Shown: piece after piece, positions 54,442 through 63,935 of the stretch
How the letters are laid out: every line of letters starts with the position of its first letter
Numbering within the stretch: the stretch's first letter is position 1
Assembly: GCA_018829205.1 (NCBI GenBank)
Contig: JAHJUE010000007.1
Span: forward strand, 177,979-241,978
Reading direction: 5' to 3'
DNA length: 64,000 nt
From: Bacteroidota bacterium
GTDB taxonomy: Bacteria > Bacteroidota > Ignavibacteria > Ignavibacteriales > Melioribacteraceae
Translations under genes and position numbers: made by a program
Notes under the pieces: generated by a model
Databases searched by the model: none
Seen by the model: the letters and a program-made list of their open reading frames with translations, nothing else
What the model was told of the DNA's origin: nothing

Positions 54442-55032
54442 ATGAAAAAACTAAATATTGTCTTACTTGCGGTTATCTTAATAAGCTTGTCCGCATGCAA
54501 CGGTTTACCGATTGAGGGAGATTTTGGTCCAACTCATTTCAATTTAATTGATCAGGATAATCAGTCTCAAATATTTCCCGATTTAATTAAGGGGAAAATC
54601 GGGGTTGTAGGTTATATTTTTACTAACTGTCCGGACATCTGCCCTTTAACCACCAATAATATGCGGCTTATTCAGGAAGAATTAAAAAAAGAAAATATTA
54701 ATGATGATGTAGAATTTGTTTCAATTAGTTTTGATCCCGAAGTTGATTCGCCCGAAGTATTAAAAAATTTTGCTGAAATTAGAGATTTAGATTTAAATAA
54801 CTGGGCATTTTTAACCGGCGAAAAATCAATAATTGATTCTTTAATTAAAGAAGCAGGAGTTATTGCCGTGGTTGGCGATTCCTCTGTTACAAAAGAGGGA
54901 GAAACAATTTATTATTTTATTCACACCGATAGAATTTCTCTTATTGACGAAGAAGGCAACATCAGGAAAAATTATCTCGGCAGCAGAATAAATATAAAAG
55001 ATGTTGTTGCGGATATTAAAAAGCTTTTGTAA
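54442..55032 (+). CDS. SCO1/SenC-type copper chaperone lipoprotein
   Basis: A 196-residue lipoprotein (lipobox LSAC, Cys19) of the Sco family, which delivers copper to the CuA site of cytochrome c oxidase or reduces it there. The copper ligands are CPDIC (Cys63 and Cys67) in FTNCPDICPLT and the distal His161 in YYFIHTDR. The thioredoxin-like fold has the expected length. PCuAC follows 52 nt later, so a copper-delivery pair is encoded. No oxidase subunit gene is in the window. Confidence 0.92.
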   Translation: MKKLNIVLLAVILISLSACNGLPIEGDFGPTHFNLIDQDNQSQIFPDLIKGKIGVVGYIFTNCPDICPLTTNNMRLIQEELKKENINDDVEFVSISFDPEVDSPEVLKNFAEIRDLDLNNWAFLTGEKSIIDSLIKEAGVIAVVGDSSVTKEGETIYYFIHTDRISLIDEEGNIRKNYLGSRINIKDVVADIKKLL

Positions 55033-55084
55033 GAATAGATTTAAGATTTGAGACACAAGATATTAGACAAAAAAGGAGTATAAA

Positions 55085-55591
55085 GTGAAAACAAAATTTA
55101 AATTTCTTATACCATTATTTGCGGTTTTAATTTTATTAGGATGCGCAAAACAGAATGATGAAGTAAAACAGCCCGAAGAATCAACAGCGCATATGAGCGG
55201 AATGATGGTTCATAATGCTTGGATAAGACAAGCGGCAGAAGGAACTACAACGGCTTTATTCGGAATGATTATGAATCATACAGAAGTTAATGATACTTTA
55301 ATCGGCGTAAGTTCCGATTTGGCGCAATTAACCGAATTTCACGAAACTTATCAAAAGGAAGATGATATGATGGGAATGCGCCATATTGAAGCGCAGCCCA
55401 TTGACGCAAATTCTTCTTTAATTTTAAAACCCGGCTCTTATCATGTTATGTTAATTAGATTAAATCAGGATTTGAATGTGGGCAATACAAAAGAAATTAC
55501 ATTTCATTTCAAACATGCCGGCGATATTAAAGTTGAAGCAATTGTAAAAGAAATGAATGAAATGGGTTCAATGGATCATTCGCAGCATTAA
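55085..55591 (+). CDS. PCuAC-type periplasmic copper(I) chaperone lipoprotein
   Basis: A 168-residue lipoprotein (lipobox LLGC, Cys20) of the DUF461/PCuAC family. The copper site can be traced as His86 in TEFHETYQ, Met96/Met98 in MMGMRHI and the later SYHVMLIRL (H-x-M). It passes Cu(I) to oxidase subunit II after Sco has reduced the thiols. A Met/His-rich tail (MGSMDHSQH) may add binding capacity. It is co-oriented with the Sco gene, ending in a REP-like hairpin. Confidence 0.9.
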   Translation: MKTKFKFLIPLFAVLILLGCAKQNDEVKQPEESTAHMSGMMVHNAWIRQAAEGTTTALFGMIMNHTEVNDTLIGVSSDLAQLTEFHETYQKEDDMMGMRHIEAQPIDANSSLILKPGSYHVMLIRLNQDLNVGNTKEITFHFKHAGDIKVEAIVKEMNEMGSMDHSQH

Positions 55592-55603
55592 TAACAGATA
55601 TTT

Positions 55604-55639
55604 GTAGTGATCGCTCCGCTGTTGCGGAGCAGCCACTAC
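55604..55639. repeat. REP-like hairpin between convergent genes
   Basis: Two-tier inverted repeat: GTAGTG (55604-55609) with CACTAC (55634-55639), and CTCCGC (55614-55619) with GCGGAG (55624-55629), separated by 4-nt bulges. It is GC-richer than its surroundings and may end both the PCuAC and rsgA transcripts. Confidence 0.65.
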
Positions 55640-55645
55640 GGTAAT

Positions 55646-56731
55646 TTATTTTTTTAAGGTCCTCTTTTTATCTTTAAAATTATTTCTATACCACTTCTGA
55701 ATTTCTTTCCATTTTTTCTTTTCTTCCAAAAATACTTTGTGATTAACGCGGGTTTCCAAATAACGAAGCTCTTTACGCAACTTCAAATAATTATCATACC
55801 TGCTTTGCTCAATCAAATTATTCTTCACTGCCTCAATTACTGCGCATCCGGTTTCGTGAGTATGTGTACAGTCGGCAAATCGGCAATTTCCTTCAAACTC
55901 CTCAAACTCTGCGAAGTTAGTATTTATTCCTTCATTTGCCGACCACAATTCCAGTCCCCGCATTCCGGGTGTATCAATTAATATTCCTTTATCCTCAAGA
56001 ATTATTAATTCTCTTTTTGTAGTTGTGTGCTTGCCTTTATTATCGCCTGTCCGCACTTCGGTTGTTTTCTGAATTTCTTCGCCCACAAGTTTATTAATTA
56101 TTGTAGATTTACCTACGCCGGATGAACCGAGAAATGCATAAGTAGTCCCGCTATTAAGATTATTATTAATTTCCTCGATACCAATATTTTCAAATGAACT
56201 AACCGCGATTATTTTTACATCGCTATGGCTTTTTTGTATCTCAGCAATTTTTAGTTCCACGTCATTGCATAAATCAGCTTTACTTAGAATTACAATCGGA
56301 GTTGCCCCGCTTTGATATACAGTTGTTAAATATCTTTCAAGCCTGTTGATATTATAATTATTGTCCAAACTCTGCACAATAAAAATAAAATCAACATTAG
56401 TTATAAGCACTTGTTCGTCGTAAGCCTTACCCGTTTTTTTTCTTGATACTTTCGATTGACGTTTCAACACATTATGAATTATACCGTAATTATCATTCTC
56501 AAAAACTGAAAGAATCACCCAGTCGCCAGTTTTGGGTAAATCAGAATTCGATTCAGATGAAAACATTAATTTCCCTGAAATCTCTGCAGTTACTTCTCCG
56601 TTTTCAATTAAAACTGAATAGTTGTTTTTATTTTCAATCGCAATTCGTCCCGGTATAAATCCGGAATTTCTGAATTCTTCAAATTGATTTTCAAAAAAAG
56701 AATTCCAGCCTAATGTTTTTAAATTGTTCAA
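55646..56731 (-). CDS. rsgA: Ribosome small subunit-dependent GTPase A
   Basis: A 361-residue circularly permuted GTPase that acts late in 30S subunit assembly. The N-terminal OB domain is followed by the GTPase core with the G4-type element ILSKADL before the P-loop GSSGVGKSTIIN and DTPGMRGLEL (the permuted order), then a zinc knuckle CRFADCTHTHETGC (Cx4CxHx5C). A basic, helical C-terminus completes it. Length is normal. It is monocistronic. Confidence 0.94.
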   Translation of the reverse strand: MNNLKTLGWNSFFENQFEEFRNSGFIPGRIAIENKNNYSVLIENGEVTAEISGKLMFSSESNSDLPKTGDWVILSVFENDNYGIIHNVLKRQSKVSRKKTGKAYDEQVLITNVDFIFIVQSLDNNYNINRLERYLTTVYQSGATPIVILSKADLCNDVELKIAEIQKSHSDVKIIAVSSFENIGIEEINNNLNSGTTYAFLGSSGVGKSTIINKLVGEEIQKTTEVRTGDNKGKHTTTKRELIILEDKGILIDTPGMRGLELWSANEGINTNFAEFEEFEGNCRFADCTHTHETGCAVIEAVKNNLIEQSRYDNYLKLRKELRYLETRVNHKVFLEEKKKWKEIQKWYRNNFKDKKRTLKK

Positions 56732-56780
56732 TTTTTAATCTCCATAAAAATTTATACAAATCAATATTTTAAAATGAATT

Positions 56781-56849
56781 ATAAGAGTGCGGCGGGCGCA
56801 CTTATAGAATTGAACTTATCCGTAAATTAATTTTCTTGAAACGGATAAG
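56781..56849. repeat. Two hairpins in the gap beside the lipoprotein gene
   Basis: GTGCG / CGCAC (56787-56791 with 56797-56801), extended by an ATAA / TTAT pair, and CTTATCCG / CGGATAAG (56815-56822 with 56842-56849), an 8-bp perfect stem. The second lies about 105 nt past the stop of the gene at 56954 and may end its transcript. The rest of the 222-bp gap is featureless. Confidence 0.5.
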
Positions 56850-56953
56850 CAGTTAGGCAATATCTGCGGTATATAGACTGATATTTTTGGAGATATTAAT
56901 AAAATCCTCTGAATTATAGATATAAATATAAATTATTTTACAAATATAAAAAA

Positions 56954-57385
56954 CTATTTTTCTTTTGCTGTAAAAGTCCCTTTTTCCTGAATTCCGGTAA
57001 AACCTACCCAGCTCCAATCGCCTTTAAATGAACCGTTTTCAAATTTTCCCGTTAAATAAGCGTTGTTGTCTCTCCATCCCGGATTTAGATCTATTACGAC
57101 CAAATCGTTCTCATCAATTTCACCTAAAAGTTCTCCGGTTCCCGCTTGAGGCCGCGGGTTATCTAAATTCCCAACAGCTTTAAATTCCCAACTGCCCTTA
57201 AATGTTTTGGAATCATTATATAATACAGAGAATACGCCTTCAACAAGTTTATCTCCATTTTCATCAAAACTCGTAAAATCATATATACCGCCCGGCAGGG
57301 GGCTTACAATTGTATCGTCATTTTCACACTTAAAAAAAGTAACGGATAAAAATACTGCCAGCAAAATTATTATTCTATTTTTCAT
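56954..57385 (-). CDS. Predicted lipoprotein, unknown function
   Basis: A 143-residue exported protein with a signal core (RIIILLAVFLSVTFFKC) and a Cys at residue 20 that could be lipidated, although FFKC is a weak lipobox. The mature part is an all-beta domain rich in Gly and aromatic residues (FKGSWEFKAVGNLDN, LTGKFENGSFKGDWSWVGFT), similar to small lipocalin-like calycin domains. No named family. It is monocistronic. Confidence 0.6.
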   Translation of the reverse strand: MKNRIIILLAVFLSVTFFKCENDDTIVSPLPGGIYDFTSFDENGDKLVEGVFSVLYNDSKTFKGSWEFKAVGNLDNPRPQAGTGELLGEIDENDLVVIDLNPGWRDNNAYLTGKFENGSFKGDWSWVGFTGIQEKGTFTAKEK

Positions 57386-57630
57386 TTAAACCTCTTTATT
57401 GCTTTTTGAATTTAAATAAGAGAAACAATTGCGTCAATACCATAAATTTGCTACAAATTAAATTACATTGCCGTTGATCTGCCGACAAAATAATCCTAAA
57501 TAAAGAGTTTAAAATTTAATTAAAGATTTTTTACTTATGAAATAGCTAGGATCACGATAACAATAATAATTTAGATGAATTTTCATTATTAGATTTTCAT
57601 AATTATATTGAGAAAAAGAAGTTAGGATAT

Positions 57631-58545
57631 ATGTCACATTCTCACGGACATGAACATCACCATCACGGAATAAATTCCACCGGAAGCAGATTAATGATTA
57701 CAATGGTAATGAATTTTGTAATTACCATTGTTCAGATAATCGGCGGAATAATTTCTGGTTCACTTTCATTAATATCCGACGCGCTGCATAATTTCAGCGA
57801 CGGCGTTTCCGTAATTCTTAGTTATACGGCAATAAAACTAAAGGACAAAAAAAATTCTCCTAAGCATACATTCGGATTAAAAAGAGCGGAAATTTTAGCT
57901 GCAGTAATTAATTCTTCGGTGCTGGTAGTTGTAGCTCTTTATTTATTTTATGAATCGGCGCTTCGTTTTATTGAACCGGCGGAAATTGACAGCAGTGTTA
58001 TGACGATAGTTGCTGTCATTGGACTTGTACCTAATATTATCGGCGCGGTATTATTAAAACGCGATTCCGTTTCGAGCATGAATATAAAATCTTCTTACCT
58101 TCATTTGGTGAGTGATTCCGTTTTTTCAGTCGCAGTAATATTAGGCGGACTAGCAATTACGTTCTGGCAGGTATATTGGATTGATCCTCTGCTAACAATA
58201 TTTATTGGTATTTATATAATACGCGAAAGTTATTCTATAATTAAAGACGCTACACATATTTTAATGGAAGGAGCGCCCGATATTCCGGTTGAAGAGATTG
58301 AAGCCGAAGTTTTAAAAATAAAAGAAGTGCAGAACATACATCATATACACATATGGATGGTAGGTGAAAACGATATTCATATTGAAGCTCATGTTAATGT
58401 TAACGATATGATGATAAGCAAAAGCAATGAAATATTACATAAAGTAGAAAAGCTTATGAAAGAGAAGTTTAGAATTAATCACGTAACGCTTCAGTTTGAA
58501 TGCGGTCAATGCAGCGAAGCCAAATTAATTGAACAGCATAAGTAA
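57631..58545 (+). CDS. Cation diffusion facilitator (Zn/Co/Cd exporter, CzcD-like)
   Basis: A 304-residue inner-membrane antiporter exporting divalent metal in exchange for protons. The His-rich N-terminus (MSHSHGHEHHHHG) is a metal-binding segment. Six helices follow, with the transport-site residues in SLISDALHNFSDG (helix 2) and SYLHLVSDSVFSV (helix 5), and a cytoplasmic C-terminal domain with HHIHIWMVGENDIHIEAHVN. The order matches CzcD/ZitB. The gene at 58550 follows after 4 nt, suggesting co-expression. Metal specificity is probably Zn, by the DxxD/HxxD ligands. Confidence 0.92.
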   Translation: MSHSHGHEHHHHGINSTGSRLMITMVMNFVITIVQIIGGIISGSLSLISDALHNFSDGVSVILSYTAIKLKDKKNSPKHTFGLKRAEILAAVINSSVLVVVALYLFYESALRFIEPAEIDSSVMTIVAVIGLVPNIIGAVLLKRDSVSSMNIKSSYLHLVSDSVFSVAVILGGLAITFWQVYWIDPLLTIFIGIYIIRESYSIIKDATHILMEGAPDIPVEEIEAEVLKIKEVQNIHHIHIWMVGENDIHIEAHVNVNDMMISKSNEILHKVEKLMKEKFRINHVTLQFECGQCSEAKLIEQHK

Positions 58546-58549
58546 AAAA

Positions 58550-58930
58550 ATGACTGAAAATAAATTCCATAATATATTCACCGCTCTTAAACAAATTCTA
58601 AAAATATATGAAAAGAATCTGGTTGTAAAAGCCGACACGCTGGAAAAATATATTTTATATACGCCGACTTTGCCGAACGGAAAACTTGTTTATAAAAACG
58701 ACACATTATATTTCGGCGGAGTGGAAATAAAAAAGAATTATATAAGTTATCATTTGTTCGCGGTTTATATGTTTCCCGAACTGCTTGAAAATATTTCTCC
58801 GGAATTAAAGAAAAGGATGCAGGGGAAATCCTGTTTTAATTTTAAAAAAAATGATGAAAAACTTTTTTCGGAATTGGAAGCGCTGACTGAAAGTTGTTAT
58901 AATAGATATAAATCGGAGAAATATCTGTAA
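58550..58930 (+). CDS. Small DUF1801-like hypothetical protein
   Basis: A 126-residue soluble protein starting at the ATG 4 nt after the CDF stop. Motifs GGVEIKKNYISYHLFAVYMF and RMQGKSCFNFKKNDEKLF recall DUF1801-type proteins, which carry a K-x-C-(I/F)-x-F-K signature near the C-terminus. Function unknown. It may be co-transcribed with the metal exporter. An extended frame (start 58529) is less likely because it would overlap the exporter. Confidence 0.6.
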   Translation: MTENKFHNIFTALKQILKIYEKNLVVKADTLEKYILYTPTLPNGKLVYKNDTLYFGGVEIKKNYISYHLFAVYMFPELLENISPELKKRMQGKSCFNFKKNDEKLFSELEALTESCYNRYKSEKYL

Positions 58931-59034
58931 TGTGTTTTGTAAAGAAGAATCTTTGCTAAAGATATTACAAATATTAACATTGCTGTTCTTCAATTTGCTG
59001 TGGCTTCGTTCAGAATGACGGCAATAAAATATTT

Positions 59035-59460
59035 CTATTTTTTTGCCAGCATATTATAAGTAAACGCCATCCTTTGAATTTCTTTAATCATCGAACTAAG
59101 CCCGTTTTTCCTTGTTGGAGAAAGATGATGATCAATTCCAATCTCTGTTAAAAATTCAGGCGGATTTGCCAAAATATCTGCGGGACGCTGACCCGAATAA
59201 ACTTTAATTAATAAGGCTATTAATCCTTTAACAATTGCAGAATCGCTATCGGCATTTATAATAATTTTTTCATCCTCAAGTTTGGCGTTTATCCAAACCT
59301 GACTTTGACATCCGTGCAGAAGATATTTTTCAGTTTTAAATTCTTCAGGAAAAACAGGCAGATCTTTCCCCATTTGAATTATGTGAGTATACCTGTCTTC
59401 CCAATCGGTGAAAATTTCAAAATCTTTTACAATTTCATTTTGTAATTCTTGAATTGTCAT
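59035..59460 (-). CDS. sufE: Cysteine desulfuration protein SufE
   Basis: A 141-residue sulfur-acceptor protein that takes the persulfide from the cysteine desulfurase SufS and passes it to the Fe-S scaffold. The acceptor is Cys51 in LLHGCQSQVWINA, the same number as in E. coli SufE, with the rest of the fold intact (LALLIKVYSGQRPADIL-like). I take the Met at 59460 as the start; the open frame extends 13 codons further, but these residues are hydrophobic and not typical. The other suf genes are not in the window. Confidence 0.93.
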   Translation of the reverse strand: MTIQELQNEIVKDFEIFTDWEDRYTHIIQMGKDLPVFPEEFKTEKYLLHGCQSQVWINAKLEDEKIIINADSDSAIVKGLIALLIKVYSGQRPADILANPPEFLTEIGIDHHLSPTRKNGLSSMIKEIQRMAFTYNMLAKK

Positions 59461-59588
59461 TTTAAGTAAAATTAATTTGTGAAAGGTAAAATTAACCATT
59501 GAAAAGTAGAAATGAAAATGATCTTACCATTAAAATATTTTTTTAGATTAATACAGTAAAGTAATAAATGCCCGATACTTTAAGAAAA

Positions 59589-60314
59589 CTAAATCTTACT
59601 TATAAAATAAGGCAGCATTTCTCGCCATGTCGGCCAATCATGTTTCATATCATGTCCCCATAAATCAAGCCAGTGCGGCACATTTTTAGAATGCAGAATT
59701 TCCGACAGCAGACGCGAAGAACTTGGATCTTCATAGTCGCCCTGTCCCGATGCAATAACAATTGAGCTCTTCCGCATTTGCTGAAGCTGAATCTGATCGT
59801 TTGTATTCGGCAGGTAATCTAACGGCGAATTAAAATATACGTTTTCATCGTAATAGCCTTTGGTGTAATACTTTAAATCATAAACTCCGCTCATTGCAAT
59901 TACACCGCTGAACAAATCAGGTCTGCGGAAAAATGTATTTGCCGCATGATAAGCTCCTACAGACGCTCCGGTTGTTACGATAGGCACCAAACCTTTACAG
60001 TGATTCTGAATAAAGGGCACAACTTCCGAAACTACATAATTATTAAACTGTCCGTGCCTAATTGATTTATGCGGCGGATACATTGAGTTATTCAGCCAGC
60101 TTTCATTATTAACAGTGTTTATAGAAAACACTTTTATCTTTCCGCTGTTTATATGATGAGCGATGGAATCAATCAAATGAAATCTTTCATATTCTAAAAA
60201 ATCGGCAGCCGCAGTCGGAAACATTAACAAAGCGTATCCGTAATTACCGTAAACCGCAATTTCCATCTCTTTGTTTAAAGCAGGACTGTACCATTTATGA
60301 ATTTCTTTATGCAT
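59589..60314 (-). CDS. Putative esterase (alpha/beta hydrolase)
   Basis: A 241-residue alpha/beta hydrolase of the esterase D/putative-esterase group. The nucleophile is Ser in TTGASVGAYHAAN (GxSxG), the acid is likely in IVIASGQGDYEDP, and the His in HDMKHDWPTWREML. There is no signal peptide, so it is cytosolic. The substrate may be an acyl ester or formylglutathione-like compound, but no specific determinant can be read. A long inverted repeat separates it from the DUF3078 gene upstream. Confidence 0.78.
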   Translation of the reverse strand: MHKEIHKWYSPALNKEMEIAVYGNYGYALLMFPTAAADFLEYERFHLIDSIAHHINSGKIKVFSINTVNNESWLNNSMYPPHKSIRHGQFNNYVVSEVVPFIQNHCKGLVPIVTTGASVGAYHAANTFFRRPDLFSGVIAMSGVYDLKYYTKGYYDENVYFNSPLDYLPNTNDQIQLQQMRKSSIVIASGQGDYEDPSSSRLLSEILHSKNVPHWLDLWGHDMKHDWPTWREMLPYFISKI

Positions 60315-60396
60315 GTTTTTTCTCTTATAATTTCGAAACTAATATAAGCTAAAAATATTAATTATTTCCGGAAGAATGTGCGGAATACAATTTTGA

Positions 60397-60464
60397 TTAA
60401 GAATATGATTAAGAAGACTATATTTTCGGTGAATTTAGGAAATCTATCTTAATCATATTCTTAA
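60397..60464. repeat. Perfect 18-bp inverted repeat
   Basis: TTAAGAATATGATTAAGA (60397-60414) and TCTTAATCATATTCTTAA (60447-60464), 32-nt spacer. The left arm itself contains two copies of ATTAAGA. It lies just past the stop of the DUF3078 gene (60470, minus strand) and 83 nt before the esterase start. Terminator or regulator site. Confidence 0.65.
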
Positions 60465-60469
60465 CAATT

Positions 60470-61312
60470 TTAAAGGATTGTATAAACTATGCCGAGCTGC
60501 AAAGCTTGTTTCATCTGCGTAGTAGGGGATTGATCTTTTTGATAAATCAGCAAATAAGCAAAGTTAACATTAAGCCAAGAATTTACCTTTGCCGTGATTG
60601 TATTGTCCCAGCGTACATCCCATACATCCATACTCTCAAAACGGGAAAACAATCTCAGTTTTGATTTTAACAACAAATTTTCATCAAGTGTAAAATTCGC
60701 GTCTGTTACGCTTTCAATACCGGTTTCGAATTTAAATTTTTCAATTTCATTTAACGTTTCCGGATCATCAGAATATTTAGTATAATTGCTCGTAATCACT
60801 TCCTGAAACGCAATACCAAGCCTGGTCTGAATATTTTCCAATTTATCGTATGTAAAACCCAAACTTTGTGTTATATAACCCGGATCAAAAAAGTCCGCGA
60901 TTTGAGTTTCCGGAGTTGTGCTGTAATCAAAACCTTTTGTCAGCTGAGTTCTTACCGTATTACTGAAATACGGATCTACCTGCCAGCCGAAAATATGATA
61001 TGAAATAACTGATTCAAGGAATAATTCATTATCATTGGTAATAAAGTCATTGCCCCCTTGTTTTGTTCTTCCGTAAGCGGCTTTCAGCTGGTTTTTAAAA
61101 TACCAAGTTTCTGTTTTATACTTAAGACCAAAATCTCCGGTGGCGGTCCATGTTATAGAATTTTCTCCGCCTTGTGTCCAATTACTGAAAGCAATTTGGC
61201 TTACATTTAATCCGGTCATTAAAGACGGATTCCATTTGTAAAGCGTTGTATCTTTTTCCTGCGCAAATGAAATACCGGAAATTAGTAAAAATAACACCAC
61301 GTACTTTTTCAT
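60470..61312 (-). CDS. DUF3078 outer-membrane protein
   Basis: A 280-residue exported protein with signal peptide (core KKYVVLFLLISGISFAQ). The mature start, WNPSLMTGLNVSQIAFSNWT then QGGENSITWTATGD, is the DUF3078 signature. The rest is a regular amphipathic beta pattern of an outer-membrane barrel ending YQKDQSPTTQMKQALQLGIV. This family is restricted largely to Bacteroidota and its function is unknown. The start at 61312 is chosen because it opens the signal peptide; the frame is open for 34 further codons. Confidence 0.82.
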   Translation of the reverse strand: MKKYVVLFLLISGISFAQEKDTTLYKWNPSLMTGLNVSQIAFSNWTQGGENSITWTATGDFGLKYKTETWYFKNQLKAAYGRTKQGGNDFITNDNELFLESVISYHIFGWQVDPYFSNTVRTQLTKGFDYSTTPETQIADFFDPGYITQSLGFTYDKLENIQTRLGIAFQEVITSNYTKYSDDPETLNEIEKFKFETGIESVTDANFTLDENLLLKSKLRLFSRFESMDVWDVRWDNTITAKVNSWLNVNFAYLLIYQKDQSPTTQMKQALQLGIVYTIL

Positions 61313-61460
61313 AATATACCTATTATTTATTAAGAAACTTTTCTTCATCTGTTTTTGTATTAAAGCCAAAAATATTCTTATATTTGAATTCTGCCGTTCA
61401 AGTTGAAAGAACAAAAAACTAATAAATATAATTCCTAATTAAATAGAATTTTATATAAAT

Positions 61461-61799
61461 ATGCAAAAACTAATTTTACCCGGACTAATTTTAGCAGTTG
61501 TTCTACTGCTATATTTTTCATACTTCGCTCCGACAGACGAACTTGGGTCATTCACTAAATTTGATCCAAACAGTAACGCAAGTATGCCAATAGTTGTAAA
61601 ATATCTCTCCGATAAACCGGCAATGAGAACCGGAGACGGCGGAGTTGTTTTTTATGTAGTTGATAAAAGCGGGAAAGAAATGCAGGTTAGCACCGAAGCA
61701 ACCTTACCGCCGGGAATACAGGACTCAAAATCAATAGTGATAACCGGACACTTATCAGGTAACGGATTTCACGCGCACGGCGTTGAACTAAGGAATTAA
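61461..61799 (+). CDS. CcmE-like OB-fold membrane protein lacking the heme-binding His
   Basis: A 112-residue membrane-anchored protein. A single N-terminal helix ([20 protein letters not shown]) is followed by an OB-like domain: [46 protein letters not shown]. This matches the heme-chaperone CcmE up to the G-x-F-x-A strand, where CcmE continues with H-x-x-x-Y that binds heme covalently; here the protein stops. It thus cannot be a normal heme chaperone. No other ccm genes are near. uvrB follows after 7 nt. Confidence 0.6.
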   Translation: MQKLILPGLILAVVLLLYFSYFAPTDELGSFTKFDPNSNASMPIVVKYLSDKPAMRTGDGGVVFYVVDKSGKEMQVSTEATLPPGIQDSKSIVITGHLSGNGFHAHGVELRN

Positions 61800-61806
61800 A
61801 TTATTT

Positions 61807-63822
61807 ATGGAAAAATTTGAACTTGTTTCAAATTATAAACCTTCCGGTGATCAGCCTAACGCCATAAAAGAATTAACAGAGGGAATTCTACGAGGTGAAA
61901 AGCATCAAGTTCTGCTCGGTGTTACGGGCAGCGGCAAAACTTTCACAATGTCTAATTTGATCGCAAACCTTAATCGTCCTACTTTAATAATCTCACACAA
62001 TAAAACACTTGCCGCACAATTGTATTCCGAATTCAAAACATTTTTTCCGAATAACAAGGTCGAGTTCTTTATAAGCTATTATGATTACTACCAGCCCGAA
62101 GCCTATGTTGTAAAGAGAGACTTATACATTGAAAAAGATTTTTCTGTAAATGAAGAAATTGACAGACTCCGTTTAAAGGCAACAACCGCATTAATTGAAG
62201 GACGAAGAGATGTTATTATTATTGCAAGCGTAAGCTGCATTTACGGTATCGGGGCTCCGGATCAATACGCTAAGCAGATTCTCTTTTTAAAAAAGGGAAT
62301 GGAAATAGAAAGAAAAAAATTATTAAGAAAACTGATAGATATATATTACGTAAGAAACGACGTTGATTTTACACGCGGAACTTTCCGGGCGCGCGGCGAC
62401 GTAATTGAAATTATTCCGGCATACCAGTATGAAGAAGCCGTAAGAATTGAAATGTGGGGGGATGAAATTGAAAGATTGTCCGTAATTGATTCAATTACAG
62501 GGGACGTTATTAAAGAAGTAGAATCAATTCCAATTTATCCCGCTAAATATTTTGTTACTACAAAGGAGCAGGCAAACAGAGCAATAATTACTATTGAAGA
62601 AGAACTTAAAGAAAGATTAAAACAATTTTGGGCGGATGAAAAATATATAGAAGCCCAAAGACTTGAGCAGCGCACACGTTATGATCTTGAAATGATTCGC
62701 GAAATAGGTTATTGCTCCGGAGTTGAAAATTATTCCCGGCATATGGACGCAAGGCCAGCCGGATCGAGACCCGCTTGTTTATTCGATTATTTCCCTAAAG
62801 ATTTTCTTCTTGTAATTGATGAATCTCATGTAACAGTTCCGCAAATCGGAGGCATGTACAAAGGCGACAGATCAAGAAAAGAAACTCTTGTTGAATATGG
62901 TTTCCGTCTCCCTTCGGCAATGGATAACCGTCCCCTTAAATTTGATGAATATGAAAAGCTTACAAATCAGATAGTCTACGTAAGCGCAACTCCGGGAGAT
63001 TATGAACTGAAAAAATCAGGCGGTTCGTATGTTGAGCAGATTATCCGTCCGACCGGCCTGCTTGATCCGCAAATTGAAGTCCGCCCGATTAAAGGTCAAA
63101 TAGATAATTTAATAGGTGAGATTAAAAAGAGAATAATAAAAAGCGAAAAAATTCTTGTCACCACTCTTACAAAAAAAATGGCCGAAGATTTAACGGACTA
63201 TCTCGATAAGCTGGATATAAAGGTGCGCTACATACACAGCGATATAGACGCTCTTGAAAGAGTTGAGATTATTAGGGATTTGCGCATAGGCGATTTTGAC
63301 GTTTTAGTCGGCGTTAACTTATTAAGAGAAGGTTTGGATCTGCCAGAAGTTTCACTTGTCGCTATTATTGATGCCGATAAAGAAGGATTTTTAAGAAGCG
63401 AAAGATCGTTAATGCAGACAGCGGGCAGAACAGCGCGTAATGTTGACGGACTTGTAATTATGTACGCCGATAAAATTACAGAATCGATGCGTAAAACTAT
63501 TGATGAAACAACGCGCAGAAGAATTATACAAACAAAGTATAATGAAGAACACGGAATTACGCCGAAAACAATTTATAAAAGCAGGGAAGAAATACTAAGT
63601 TCAACATCAATTGCCGAACTCCGTAAAAAAGAATATGATAATGACGACGCCAGTTTCGCGAAAGTTGCCGAACCTATAATAAAATATATGACCGACGAAC
63701 AGAAGAAAGATTTAATTGAACAAATGACCGAAGAAATGCTTACCGCTGCGAAAGATCTAGAGTTCGAACGCGCCGCGAATTTAAGAGATGAAATAGAAAG
63801 ACTGCAAAAATTAGTAAAATAA
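61807..63822 (+). CDS. uvrB: UvrABC excinuclease subunit B
   Basis: A 671-residue nucleotide-excision repair helicase-like protein that loads damage onto UvrC. The Walker A is GVTGSGKTF, the damage-verifying beta-hairpin is in [15 protein letters not shown]-like Walker B is VIDESHVT, and motif VI is QTAGRTARN. The C-terminal UVR motif ([20 protein letters not shown]) contacts UvrC. Length is standard. It is 7 nt behind the CcmE-like gene. An IS481 element begins just downstream. Confidence 0.97.
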   Translation: MEKFELVSNYKPSGDQPNAIKELTEGILRGEKHQVLLGVTGSGKTFTMSNLIANLNRPTLIISHNKTLAAQLYSEFKTFFPNNKVEFFISYYDYYQPEAYVVKRDLYIEKDFSVNEEIDRLRLKATTALIEGRRDVIIIASVSCIYGIGAPDQYAKQILFLKKGMEIERKKLLRKLIDIYYVRNDVDFTRGTFRARGDVIEIIPAYQYEEAVRIEMWGDEIERLSVIDSITGDVIKEVESIPIYPAKYFVTTKEQANRAIITIEEELKERLKQFWADEKYIEAQRLEQRTRYDLEMIREIGYCSGVENYSRHMDARPAGSRPACLFDYFPKDFLLVIDESHVTVPQIGGMYKGDRSRKETLVEYGFRLPSAMDNRPLKFDEYEKLTNQIVYVSATPGDYELKKSGGSYVEQIIRPTGLLDPQIEVRPIKGQIDNLIGEIKKRIIKSEKILVTTLTKKMAEDLTDYLDKLDIKVRYIHSDIDALERVEIIRDLRIGDFDVLVGVNLLREGLDLPEVSLVAIIDADKEGFLRSERSLMQTAGRTARNVDGLVIMYADKITESMRKTIDETTRRRIIQTKYNEEHGITPKTIYKSREEILSSTSIAELRKKEYDNDDASFAKVAEPIIKYMTDEQKKDLIEQMTEEMLTAAKDLEFERAANLRDEIERLQKLVK

Positions 63823-63877
63823 CAGATGTAACCGGAAGTATATAAAATATCCGCTACACTGAGCTAGTCACGATATA

Positions 63878-63935
63878 ATCTGACACTTCTGTAAAAAATG
63901 TAATAAATTACAAATAACAGAAGGGAAAGTCAGAT
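63878..63935 (+). promoter_or_regulatory. Leader inverted repeat of the IS element
   Basis: ATCTGAC (63878-63884) pairs with GTCAGAT (63929-63935), and CTTCTGT (63886-63892) with ACAGAAG (63917-63923). The right arms cover the AAGGG ribosome site and the first bases of the start codon, so a folded leader would hide the transposase start. Confidence 0.6.
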
